Shown here piece by piece: positions 21,760 to 32,885 of a DNA stretch of 64,000 bases (its first letter is position 1; the number at the start of each line of letters is the position of its first letter). The DNA is from Sphaerulina vaccinii (taxonomy: Eukaryota > Ascomycota > Dothideomycetes > Mycosphaerellales > Mycosphaerellaceae), in the NCBI GenBank assembly GCA_022570795.1, contig JAKUDP010000011.1, forward strand, positions 496,001-560,000, written 5' to 3'. The position numbers were made by a program, and so were the translations under genes. The notes below the pieces were generated by a model. It had not been told where the DNA came from. It searched no databases and saw only the letters and a program-made list of their open reading frames with translations.

Positions 21760-23936
21760 GCGTTTCATTTGATAGCTTCGGAGAGAGAGTAATAGTGCAA
21801 TAAGAACTTGCCGAACTTACTTTACGCTGTTCACTTGGCTGCATGACAATCATCATCACACGAATGGCATGACCTTGAGATGCCATGATGAGAGCTCATT
21901 AGACAGGCATCTGTGTATATATTAGTTTTTCAATAATGTTTCCGGAGAAGGCGTAATAGATTCACTTTTGCTTGCATAGTACTTCGAGTTCATGATCGAT
22001 ACCATCACGCACTACGCATTGACATCCTACCTTGAGCCAGCATCGTCTAAATCGCTGCTCAACTCTTGTGCCTACCAAAGTCTGACTTGACGGTTCAGTA
22101 ATGCATCCGCAACATACAGACATCGTACACACAGATGCTGAACGCACTCAAGGACGTCGTGTTCCACGGAGAAAGTGTCTCGCTACGGTTGTGGTGAAGC
22201 TTAGGGTTAGGTAGGACGTGTGTTGCTTAGGGTTGCTACGATCTAAATCTACTAGTGGGACGACGACGAGGTGATCGTCTCGGCACTTTTCAAGAAGCCA
22301 TTCTATAGCTGAGATCAACATAACAATGTCTGGAAAGTTGCATATCGACCACACAGGCCTGTGAATGACAATCGTGCGAAGGGCGAATTAGCGATATTTC
22401 AAAAATGTCGAAAATTTCGGACCTGCACAATCCCCGACGTACATACTAGGTCATGTTCTCGGGCGATCAAGATCTCGACACATCGATGAGTTGATCAAGC
22501 AGACAATCTGAGATCGTAGAAAGCGCTTGCTTTGTCCGAATTGGCTACAACAAGATAATCGATTAAACTTACCTGTCAAAGCAATGTCTTTAGCAAAGTG
22601 CCACTTAGTGTTTTGTGACGACTCTACTAGCAGCGAACTTCGATGCTTGTCACCTCTTCATTAGAGATTCCAAGCAGATGAAAGACCAATATGGTCAATC
22701 AAGCTGATCCGAGTACACGATGGCTGTGATCGTTGTTCGCAGTGATCGATATGAAGATGCAGATTGGACAGAGGCGTCAGATAGACGGCCATTAGACTGC
22801 TTCAACTGACGATACAAAGCACGCTCGATAAGCATTCAATTTAGTGACAAGCAAATACGACGTCGAAGAAGTGCAGTGCTCGTAACTCTCGAGCAACTCA
22901 TTGCGCTTGTACCAGTTGATCTCGCATTGATCTTGGATCTTGTCGATAGAGCAACATGGCAACTCGTCCTTGGCCTTGTGGTTGAAATAGACGGCTGTTA
23001 TGATGTTCTACTCGAAGGGCTGCTCACAGTGCCTTGAGTTGCGCTGTCCTCGAGTCATGATCGACATCAGAACGACGACACCATTACGACAGAAACTGCC
23101 AAGCAGAGACAGCCGTTAGCGCACTGTTAGCCGTGCCAATCATACGAGGCCAGAAACAGCTGTGCTCTTGCAGGCTTGTCTTTTCGATCCTGAAAGATAG
23201 GCTTTGAGGCGCAACTGATGTTGAACCAACAGATGATCGATGACTTCGATGTTCTTGCAGTTAAAATGTCAATTGCGGGCTTGAGTCGGCTCAGCTTAGC
23301 TCTTCTTTTTCTGTAAAAGCATCATGAGCGGATCCAGCGCCAAGGCTAAGCTCAAGATCCATTCACCTCATGTTCCTTCATACACGACATGCAGTCCACT
23401 TGTGCTACCTCTTGAGTGAAGATGGCAAAAAACGCGAGCATCACTTCGCGATGCGACGATGGTAGCAAGAATAGCATGCTTAAGCTTTGAGTGCTAATCT
23501 CCATGTGAGACCTACACGAGCGAGATCCACGGTACGGGGAGCGTGATCCAACAGCCCACCCACTCATCCACTGATTGCTAGCATATGCAGGATCAACAAT
23601 CTGCCATAAGGATGTGTCTGCCCGACGGCGCTTTCACTCGAAGGTGTCGACGAATTCGTGGTCCAGGATGAAGATGGCTAAATATCCTGCGATTCCTCGT
23701 GCTGCACTTTGGTCTGGCTTGGCAGGTGGACATGTGTGCGATGTATCGATCATCTTCCCAGCTGCAGTGTTGACCTCTCGATAATGCAGCACCTTGTTCT
23801 CTTTTGAGCGTTGATCAAGGTTTGCGAGCAACGCACACTGGTAAGGTGGGGTAGCTCCAGTCCACACAGGTGCACTCTTGCTATTCTCTCTTGTGGTCAT
23901 GTTTCAAGCCGTATATTGATCCACGTCTGAGGCCCG
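21760..23936. other. Intergenic, no gene seen
   Basis: About 2.2 kb with only short frames. Two isolated TTAGGG-like hexamers near 22202-22236 are too few to be a telomere remnant. Nothing else is supported. Confidence 0.5.
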
Positions 23937-24992
23937 ATGTGTGACTTCTCGCAATATGGCGGCGCAAGCCAAGAGCTACTCGACCTCCTGGCAACCCTTC
24001 CAACGCCGCCAGCCGACTTGAGCGTCGAACAATACAAGAAGGTCACGAACGACGGCCGCGAAGAAACCTCTCGCAAAGAACTGGTCGCTCTGAAAGATCA
24101 GATCTCGCTTCGAGACCACTCTATTCCGGCTCGAGATGGCAGTGTCCTCGAAGCTCGCAGCTATCGACCAACATCTATACCTGCAGATATCAGGCTGCCC
24201 ATCTACGTTCATTTCCATGGTGGTGGATTTCTTTTCGGCACATTGGATTCGGAAGATGCGACATGTGCTCGCATAGCAATTGCTTCAGATGTCGTTGTGT
24301 TCAATGTCAATTACCGCCATACGCCGGAATGGAGATATCCTACGGCATGGCATGATTCCGAGGATGCCTTCGAATGGGTTGTAGCCAATGCAGACAGCTT
24401 CAGTGGCGATACAAGCCACATTGTTGTAGGCGGCGTGTCCGCAGGAGGACAACTCGCTGCAGCTCTTACTTTGACCAAGAAGCGCGAGAAGGCAACTTCG
24501 TTTGCAAGCATCAAAGGTCAGGTCTTGATGATACCACGCCTCGCGCATATGGACCCCGAGGCTCAGTCGAAGTATATGGCTGAGGGAAGCAAGTCATCCT
24601 ACAAGGAGAATGAATTTGCTCCAATCCTACCAGTGAGCAGGATCGACTTCTTTGACGACCTTATACATCCTCAAGCACAAAGTGCCGATGATCATAAGAT
24701 CAATGTTGGTGGTGCCACCCCAGAAGAAGTACAAGGACTTCCTCCTGCGACTTTTGGTGTTGCTGGACTCGATCCGTTACGCGACGAAGCCTTATTGTAC
24801 GCGAAATTGCTCGCGGACAATGGCGTGGCGACAGATGTGCATATCTTCAAGGGGGTGCCCCATGGCTTCCGAAGGTTTGGTGACAAGTTGGCCATATGTA
24901 GGGACTACGACAAAGTCATGCATGATGGGATTCGTTGGGCATTGAGCCATCCTCCAGCGAACATCCAGATCGAGGTGCATGTACACCAGTAG
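23937..24992 (+). CDS. Alpha/beta hydrolase, hormone-sensitive-lipase type esterase
   Basis: Intronless, 351 residues. The oxyanion-hole motif HGGG is at 94-97. The nucleophile elbow GVSAGG has Ser168. The acid is probably Asp279 or Asp283 (GLDPLRDE), and the catalytic His is His309 (VPHGFRRF). These match the GDXG/HSL esterase family, cytosolic enzymes cutting short acyl or aryl esters. No signal peptide is seen. It is convergent with the Zn2Cys6 regulator, 93 bases away, with the P450 beyond. Such hydrolases are common tailoring or detoxification enzymes in fungal metabolite clusters; the substrate is unknown. Confidence 0.9.
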   Translation: MCDFSQYGGASQELLDLLATLPTPPADLSVEQYKKVTNDGREETSRKELVALKDQISLRDHSIPARDGSVLEARSYRPTSIPADIRLPIYVHFHGGGFLFGTLDSEDATCARIAIASDVVVFNVNYRHTPEWRYPTAWHDSEDAFEWVVANADSFSGDTSHIVVGGVSAGGQLAAALTLTKKREKATSFASIKGQVLMIPRLAHMDPEAQSKYMAEGSKSSYKENEFAPILPVSRIDFFDDLIHPQAQSADDHKINVGGATPEEVQGLPPATFGVAGLDPLRDEALLYAKLLADNGVATDVHIFKGVPHGFRRFGDKLAICRDYDKVMHDGIRWALSHPPANIQIEVHVHQ

Positions 24993-25085
24993 AGCCAGTG
25001 ATGCAGTGCCAGGTCGAATAGCTGTGCCCTGTGGCCAAGACAGCCGATCTCGAGCTCAGGAGGGCATGTAGCATATAGGCTTGCC

Positions 25086-27172
25086 TCACATGTTGGCAGT
25101 TTCGAAATCAGTGCTGAACAGATCCGCAGCCTGTTGACTGCCATCCATCCAATTGTCCATAAAGAGACTCATCTCATCAATCTGAGCATGCTCGAAGCCG
25201 TCCCAGCCAAAGTTCTGTTGCGTACTACCGAAGCTGCCAACTGCTTGTGATCTGCCAAATGCTTGGTGCACATTCTCTCGTCGCACAACCTGCTCGGCAT
25301 CTGTCGCAGTCACTGCAGGACGAGAGCCCACGTATGCCTTGGCTACTGATATGAAGATGGCGCAAGTGCTCTGGAGCCGGCCTATCCCATCTGTGCTCTC
25401 CTTGACATGGCTCAAAGATCCTTGAAATTGTTGTAGTAATGACAAGTCATCTTCATTGAGGGTCGAAATCGCGTGCAGGAAGACAACAATCAGAGGGGTG
25501 AAAGCGCCGTACTGCAGTGCCCAGGTAAGGTATGCTTGCGTCAGTGAGCCATCCCGGTATACGCGAACTTGTTCGATGATTGCCAGGTGCGCCTGCAAAG
25601 ACTTTCGTGCAGCATCGTAGCAGGGCTGCGTGCTGTCTCCAGGAGACTCGCTAGTAGCAAAAGTGCCACGATGCAATGTTGTGAGAAGCGAGTAGTAGGC
25701 GACGTCACTCGACTGACCATAGGCGAAATCGAAAACGTCTGGGAAGATACAATCATCTGTTCGCCGCTGCGCTGTTCAGTATGGCTCTCACACCATTGAA
25801 TTGAGGACTTACTGGTCGATCATTGTAGATGCACTTTTCAAGTGTATCTGCCAGTTCTTGCACTATCAGGATTCTTTCTTCGGCTGGTTTGGTGAGCGCA
25901 GACGCAGTGTACAGTCTGTCGAAGATGTAGCCTTCGATGCGTGCAATCTTGGCGTTGCAATTGATTGCCTCATCCCACGCTCTGAAGCGCACGTCAGGGT
26001 TAGGAGGCACTGGACCAGTGTCAATGTCGTCGTCTCGCATAGTTACAGTATGACCTAACGTGAGGGCCAAGCTCTTCTCCAGTCCGTATATGTTCCAGAA
26101 GAGCCTGAGTCTTTGCCGAGCTTGAACTGGCGTAAGTCCTGCAAAGGTGGCGCGACGATGCCAGCCCAAGTTGAGCACGTGGCGTGCTGCACATGAGGTA
26201 TATGACCATGCACGTTTCACACTTGAATCTTCCCTGGCTTTGGTAGCAGCGAGATATAATGCCATCGCATTGTCGTAGCTGGCATGAGCCATGACTTCAT
26301 ATGTACGCAGTCCCACTTCGAAGTTGGTGTCACACAACTTCGAGGCAGAATCGAAATCGATGTTGCTCGGAAAGGGTGGCATATCGTCGCTGGTCTTCCA
26401 TTCCCAAAGCAGATAGTATAGCAGTCCGTGCATCGTAGCCAATTGTCCGGGTGTGAGTGGGTCGATGGGAAAGTATGCATTTCGACAGCTTTCTTCCAAA
26501 AAGTCGATCTCGGGCATGCCATACGAAAGCATGATAGCAGAGGTCCGTGTCTTGAAAGCCTTGACCAGATGGAGTACGACATCGATAGGCAGTAGCTGCA
26601 TCTGCTTCATGGCAGAAGGCTGAGCACTTGAGTGTGGTCTTGGAGAAGAGTTGTCGGTGCCGGGGCTGCTGTCCGACACGAGTTCTCTTAGCGATCTTAG
26701 ACCTTCTTGTGCTGCTGCCAGCTGCGTGTGGCCGCCAGCCAGTGCCTGTGAAGCTTCTCCGGCCACGAGAGCCTGTGCAGTAAAGGATGAAACTCCTTCA
26801 TGGACTTCTGCATCAGTCTTGATTGAAGGTTCCGAACTCTCCAAGGCATAGTTCGTAGGCTTCGCTGAAAGCGTAAGAAGCTGCTGCACTGCGATGTTAA
26901 TTTGATCTATGCTCCGAGTGAGCTCTCGCACATCGATACTTCTGTAGATGATGAGTGGCCTGGTCGTTCTTTTTCTGGTAGGCGATCACTGCTCACTGAT
27001 TAGGTCTCGCAGGAGACACTAGATGACCTGCGCGCTGCGGGAGAGCGCCGTTCGAGTTCTGATGGCATTCGATCCCCGAAGTTTGACATGCACTACAAGG
27101 ATACTTCTTGTCGCATCTGATCTTGCGAACGCGACAATTCCGACATGCCTTGGGCAGGATTGAGGTGCTCAT
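25086..27172 (-). CDS. Zn2Cys6 fungal transcription factor
   Basis: Exons 26997-27172, 25813-26941 and 25086-25766 with introns of 55 and 46 bases give 661 residues. The third exon uses the acceptor GCGCAG at 25767, the one that keeps the frame. The binuclear zinc cluster lies at the N-terminus: CRNCRVRKIRCDKKYPCSAC, then QTSGIEC, spacing C-x2-C-x6-C-x5-C-x2-C-x6-C. A fungal-specific transcription factor middle domain follows, with RLRLFWNIYGLEKSLALTLG typical of it. The acidic C-terminus could activate transcription. It is placed between the esterase and the P450, so a pathway-specific regulator is plausible but not shown. Confidence 0.9.
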
Positions 27173-27440
27173 GTTGGAGGCTGTCCTGAGGAGTGGCTGC
27201 TGGACGGAGGGTAGCGGTTCAGTCAGCTGTGCTCAGCGCAATATCTGTGTGTGATCCCGCCTCATGGTGTGGTGCCGAATTGTGATTATGATGATGATAA
27301 GATGGCAGTTCGTAGGTGGAAGGCGAAGTTGGATCATCGCTCCTTCTACAGAATCTATATATAGCTTGGCAGCCAGCCGAGAGATCTCCAAGATAACTCC
27401 TTTCCAATAGATGCACTCCTCAAGATCAAGATGGTAGAAC

Positions 27441-29217
27441 TCACGTCGACGCATCCACAGCCCTATCCTTCTTTCTCTCTTTGATTCTGACAATCAAACC
27501 ATGCTGTAAAGCCAAAAAGTACCCATCAACACTCCAGTTCTTCCTCTCCTCAGCCTTGGCCCACGAAATATTCCATCTTCTGACCACCTCCGGCAACAAC
27601 TTCGTCATCTCAAACATAGCAATGTTCCTTCCAATACACAATCTTGTTCCACCTCCGAATGTGAACCATGCACGCTCCATACGCTGCTTAGCCACAGCAT
27701 CGTCTGTCAACCAGCGTTCAGGACGGAAAGCTAATGGATCAGGCGCAAAGGCTTCGGCGTTGATATTGATAGCAGAAGGTGATGCACCGATCGTGCTGCC
27801 TGGAGGTAGGAAGAGGTCTTCGGAGAGAGGAAGTCCAGATGAGGGCACCACTCGATCGAGCGCCATGGGGATGCCAGAGTTGAGGCGGAGAGTCTCTTTT
27901 ATTACGGCTTGGCTGTGAGTCGGTTAGCATTGACTAGAAACGTTCTTTTCTTCCTAGGGAAGACGAGTGTGACAAACAGATATGTAAGCTTGGAGCCCTC
28001 GGCGTGCTGTATTGGCGTGGATAGAAGTCCCGAAGCATCTGCGTTGTCTACCTCTTGCTGAAGAGCGGCGTACGCAGCGGGATTGTTCAATAGCTCGTAC
28101 ATGTTTCCACGAAGGCCAATGCTAGTGGTGTCCGCGCCTCCGAAGCTGTGAGTTGTCACATGCGTGTACACTTGTCTGTGGTGGAACACACATACACGTT
28201 GTTGATGAGCGTTTCGACTATTTCCTGGTCGGTAATCTTGTCTGGGTTCCCGGACCGCACCTTTCGCAGGTACTCATAAGTATCACCTCGCTCGACTTTG
28301 GAGTCCAAGTCGTACTCGGACAGACATTCGTGGACAAGCTATACAATGGTCCATATGTCAGTAGTGTATAGTCTAGGAATAGCAGTATCATATCTCCCAA
28401 GTATACTCACGTCTCGAATCGCGACAGCAGGCGAGATAGTCGTGCCTAGGCTGGCCAAAGTCCTAGTGAAGAAGCTGTTTCCCAACAGCAGTCTGTGTAT
28501 CCAGGGTGCTTGAGCCACAGTTGAGGAGTACGCCATGCCTGTACCTAGCTGCTCAATCAGATTATGCTCATCGCGTCCTTTCTCCAAGAACCCGAATGGT
28601 TTCAGATACGACATGGTTCCCACCACATCAAACGCATAATAGTGAAACCACAAGCCCAAGTCGACAGGCGCCGAGCCATCCTTCGCGAGAGCAGTGACGC
28701 GGTCGAAGAAGAGCGTCGCGAGCTTATCCACTGCGGGCTCGATGGTCTTCAGCGCAGCAAATGAGTAGGCGGGAACGATCGCACTCTTGATGTACTTGAG
28801 GTCCGCAGTAGCAAAGATGTTGGTGACTCCAGGATTCGGCATATCCGGCCATGGCTTCGCAGGGAACGGGATCTCGAACGCTGTGTAGAATGGTGCTTTG
28901 ACCAGATTGCTGTTGACGCCATAGACTTTTGGAATGAGTTCAGGGTTGTTGAAGATCACACGTTTAGGGCCAATGCGAACGTAAGGGCCATATTGAGCGT
29001 GCAGATCGCGGTAGAGGGTTTCGCTGTGGCCTTTAGAGCATTCATAGGCAGCCCACAGGTTTGTATATCTTGCCAAGGAAGGGCCAGGTATCTTATCGAG
29101 AGGAGATGGGATGAACACCGGTTTGAGGATGTAGAGGAGGCCTATGAAGAGCGCAGTGTACATGTAGACCGTCCAGTGGAGGGAGTGGAGCGTCGAGAGG
29201 ATCGTGGAAACGGCCAT
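27441..29217 (-). CDS. Cytochrome P450 monooxygenase
   Basis: Four exons (28411-29217, 28196-28338, 27978-28145, 27441-27912) with introns of 72, 50 and 65 bases give 529 residues. One N-terminal membrane anchor (about residues 15-35) is followed by the proline-rich hinge IPGP. The I-helix motif is GGADTT, the K-helix ExxR is in KETLR, and the heme loop FGGGTRLCIGRN has Cys465 as the heme ligand. It is an ER-bound oxygenase needing a P450 reductase. The general look (PGPSLARYTNLW, YGPYVRIGP) is of the large fungal group that includes pisatin demethylase; the substrate cannot be told. The third intron has a less common GTTTGT donor, chosen because it joins SKLTYL to QAVIKETLR. Confidence 0.92.
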
Positions 29218-30273
29218 TTTCGTTGTCTATGCCTACACGTGCGAAGTTGCTGCTGGATTCTTGACTTATATGATCAGCGCGGCCACGTACTCGGAGCGAA
29301 CGAACATCATTGCTCCTTCAGAGCGCAAGACTTAATTCTTAGCATTTCATAACTCTCTTCATAATGTCTTCCTGCCATGACCCACAGAAAGTGGGCGACC
29401 CGAGGATCAACATAGGGGTTCCGGGGTCATGCCATAGCGCCATAAATCGCTATGCAAGACGGAAGGTCTAGCTGCTTGGAAGGCGGCGCAGACATTGGGA
29501 ACTTGCATTATGCACCTTATCACTCGTCCGCGTCAAGTGATGTTTGTCCAGCTTTTTGATGTTGTGAGCAGGCAGCGCCACTGACGTATGGTATGTTCGG
29601 TGATCTCGAATCTATCCTTCTTGGCCTACTACTCTTGCGTTGCTTTCACAAGAAGCTGATATGACTGCCTCTGTGCTAGTGTCAGGTAAATATGGCGAAG
29701 GTGAGCCTCGGAGGTAGGTCTGGTACACAGCTTGCATTGTATACAATCTCTGCCCGGTGGATTCGAGAAGTGAACGCGGGCGCATAATTCTGTCCTACGT
29801 GGTTAGTATGTTCTGATACAGGAATGGATGCCAGCGAGAAGTCGGATCCCGGATGTTTCCTTTCCAGGTTTTGCTTCAGGTGGCAGCTCTCAGCGAGTCT
29901 TCACTGCATCAATTACTGAACTGCGCAAGGCGGATGTCTCCATTCGTAAGAGTCTCTAGCGCCTTCCTATGCAGCTGCCTTGATTCTGACTGAAGTCGAG
30001 CAGGTGTCTTGGTCATCATTGTTGAAGGATACAGTAGGATGTCCCGGCGCGCGCGCATTCAAGGCCTGGGACGCCACGAGCCTGCCGTAGTCCAAGAACC
30101 TCTTCTGCAGGAAATCTATCTATGGTCAAGCAGAGAGCATGGGAGATGGTGAAATTCGTAGGTCGATGGAAGATTAATACTGCAGAAAGAGCATCTCGAA
30201 ACAGATGGTGAACTCAGCTTGGCAATAAAATCTCCGAATCTCGGCCTTCTCTCATTGCCAATCTCATTGCGTA
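29218..30273. other. Intergenic, no gene seen
   Basis: Upstream region of the P450; no supported exon. Confidence 0.5.
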
Positions 30274-30502
30274 CAGTGGTGCTAGCCGAAGTGGCCACTG
30301 GTCTGTGCGTGCCGCACTACTTCAAGTTCTATGATTATTGACAGTCTCGCAAAACCTTTGAAGGCATGCCCTACAATCGTCACGCTAGGTCCTAGATACG
30401 CCAATAATACCACAGTGTTGATAGCTCGGGCGTAGCTAGTCGCGCAACGGTATGTGCTGCGCACAGACCAGTGGCCACTTCGGCTACCTCCTAGCACCAC
30501 TG
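30274..30502. mobile_element. Tc1/mariner-like MITE flanked by TA
   Basis: Terminal inverted repeats start CAGTGGTGCTAG at 30274 and end with the complement at 30502, with TA immediately outside both ends. The arms then continue as a matching 24-base inverted block (left 30286-30309, right about 30460-30483) after a seven-base insertion in the right arm. The total is 229 bases with no coding capacity. The TA flank and CAGTG ends fit a non-autonomous Tc1/mariner (Stowaway-like) element. A long inverted repeat that forms a hairpin RNA is an alternative. Confidence 0.65.
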
Positions 30503-30675
30503 TACAGAACATCGTAATCTGGATCTGATACTTCGAAGACGGGAGACGCTGAGCTGACATGATGCTAGCTACATCTCCTTGTGTGCGTATCACTTGGCTT
30601 CCAACTTCCAACTCTGATAGTCCACGCATCTGCTTTGCTACTGCGAGTCACAAGCGATGCCAACATTGAACGAGA

Positions 30676-31849
30676 TCACAAAAGAAAGAGCTCGTCTGGT
30701 CTAGGGCTGCTCGCACGGATCGAGTGAGCAATGTGAAAGCTCATTGCGTCCTTGTCATCCTTCGCTTGAGCCGACGCCGACGCCGACTTTACAGATCCTG
30801 CATCAAGCTCTTGTATATCAGTAGCGGTACCGAGCTCCTGTCTTCCAGCGGAGCCCTCGAGCTCATGTGTCGCCGCTGTCTTCTCATCCTCCACCAGCAT
30901 CTCCAGAGGGTGCGATGTCAGATCTAACGTGCCTTCTCGTGGCGGACTTCCAGATTCTGCAAGATCGTTGAGTCCTTGCTGCAAGGTCTTGCGTTTTCGA
31001 CGTCTCATGAGATAAAAGATCATGCCGAGAGCTATCAGCGAGCATATTGTCCCCGGTCCGACTCCTACACCGAGACGAACATTCCTTGACGGACTGGGCG
31101 TGGGACTCGCGACCGGACCTGTAGAGCCCGTTGGGGCGACTGATACTGCACTCGTCGTCGATAAGTCCGTCGGCCTTGTTGCCAGGTTAGAAGTACTGGT
31201 GATCACGACACTGCTTGTAGAGGATCTTTGAGTAGTGACACTGCTTGTAGTCAAGCGAGCTGTCGATGCATAAACGCCATAATAGTAGTTCGAAAGGGCT
31301 GCGTCGCTCGTGAGGTCGTCAGGTAGATAAGGTATATCATCGGTACCGTATTCGTAGAGTATCATTGGCATCTGCGTCTTGCGGTAACAGTCTTCGCTAA
31401 CGTGACTACAGACAAAGGATTCGTCGATCAGGCATACTTGGGTGCCGCCCTCCCAGAAGTATGGTTTAGTGCCGACGTAGCCTGTTTTCGATAAGCATTC
31501 GCAAGTACAGTAGAACACGGAAAGTATGCATACGTGGTCTACACGGGCATGCGTCCCCATCATTCGTGCCCCAAGCACCATTTGTACAGCCTCCGGGCAC
31601 ACTTGATCCATTCATCAGGAGACATAGCACGTTCGACGCACATTGAGAGCCTGCCGGACAGCAGGCGCTGGTATTGCCATCCGGCATGCAAGGAGCGAGA
31701 TCGTCCACGAGTAGCCCACGATCATCGAAACATGGAAGAAGGTCTTTGCCATTGATTTGCACCATCGTGCGAAATGCCAGCGTATGTCTGAGAGGAACAT
31801 CGTTCGGGCACGTATTGCTGTGACGAGCCATCCGACACATACCAAGCAT
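30676..31849 (-). CDS. Single-pass cell-surface protein with Cys-rich ectodomain (5' end uncertain)
   Basis: Two exons are clear: 31534 up to at least 31765, and 30676-31481, joined by a 52-base intron. The first holds a Cys-rich ectodomain (PDGNTSACCPAGSQC, LCLLMNG, GGCTNGAWG). The second continues it (QVCLIDESFVCSHVSEDCY), then a Ser/Thr-rich stalk, one membrane segment (ICSLIALGMIFYLM) and the basic stop RRRKRK. A long cytosolic tail follows. This is the layout of a widespread ascomycete surface-protein group of unknown role, sensor-like in outline. A signal peptide is expected but is not found in the open frame. The first in-frame ATG (31849) is therefore provisional, and an upstream exon is likely. 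Confidence 0.65.
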
Positions 31850-32159
31850 GGCTGCGCATGACAATTGCCTCTGCGGCACAATGCTTCCAGAAAGTACAAA
31901 GTCAACGCTGTGGTCCGATGGGAGGTGTCAGTGTCCATGCCGTAGAACCCGAGACGCTCAGTGTTAGAGAGTGACCATTGCAACTGCGGGAGTGTGCAGA
32001 GTGCCATCACACAGCTCCGCGCGTGTTGTACTCCAAAGTGGACGCATGTATTCAATTCTTGCCTGTCCATTCCGCGGCTCTTGTAGTCTCCGAGGGTGTA
32101 CACATGGCCAGACGTTAAGTGCCTGATCTCAAGCCATTGCACTCTTCTGTTGTCGCGTA

Positions 32160-32885
32160 TCAACCTACAAAGCTGTTTCCAGTCAGCGCGCCCACAACAC
32201 TCTTGCCTTTGGCCTGCTTCATCTCGACGAACAAAGCCGGATTGATGCCCTTCTTCTCCAACTTCTTGACCTCTTTCTCAGTCAAGCAGCCGGTGTCTGC
32301 ATCGCTAGCATGCCAGTCACCTCGACTGTCATAGACTCCGCTGCCGCTTTCTGATACTGTGTGATGGCTTCCCGTGCTCTCGCCAAGCTCACTTGCGGCG
32401 TGCTCGCTGAACTGCTCGACCTCAGTCTTCTTCAGAATGCTCTTGATTGGCATGGACTTCTCAGTGGCATGCGGTCTCCTAGGGCTGTCGTCGCTATTGC
32501 CGTTGCTTGCATTGCTGTTCTTCCGCATATCGATATCAGGATGTCGCCGCTCTTCTGCTTTCTGTGGCACCTTCTCGCATGGAACGATCTCATCTCGCTG
32601 GCAATTCCATGTCAACTCTTCAGACAGTGGTCTCCTTCCAGCGCGGCTGGTATGCTGGCTCTTTTCAGGGCTGAAAGTACGCGGCTTCTCTTGACTTGCA
32701 GATAGTGCTGTATCTGGTTCGTAGTAGGCCTGTACAGCTTTGACACTCCCTTCTTCTGAGTACCCAGTCAGACGTGAGTAGTTCACAGGCTTCTTGATTG
32801 CAATTCCCACTCTGGAAGATGCATCGGCGACTGCAATCCCTGTACTCCTAAGTGTGGACGACGCTGTATTGTCTCCTGGCAGCAT
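32160..32885 (-). CDS. Hypothetical fungal protein, disordered with conserved C-terminal tail
   Basis: Intronless 241 residues, ATG at 32885. Mostly Ser/Lys/Glu-rich and probably disordered, with basic patches (SILKKTEVEQ). The last 40 residues (LTEKEVKKLEKKGINPALFV, then a Gly-rich end) look like a conserved motif. No catalytic or membrane feature is seen. Function unknown. Confidence 0.6.
   Translation of the reverse strand: MLPGDNTASSTLRSTGIAVADASSRVGIAIKKPVNYSRLTGYSEEGSVKAVQAYYEPDTALSASQEKPRTFSPEKSQHTSRAGRRPLSEELTWNCQRDEIVPCEKVPQKAEERRHPDIDMRKNSNASNGNSDDSPRRPHATEKSMPIKSILKKTEVEQFSEHAASELGESTGSHHTVSESGSGVYDSRGDWHASDADTGCLTEKEVKKLEKKGINPALFVEMKQAKGKSVVGALTGNSFVG

Noticed and set aside
22202..22236. 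TTAGGG hexamers as an interstitial telomere
   Set aside because: Only two or three scattered, imperfect units.
30282..30629. 115-codon minus-strand frame
   Set aside because: It runs through the arms of the inverted-repeat element and is explained by that element.
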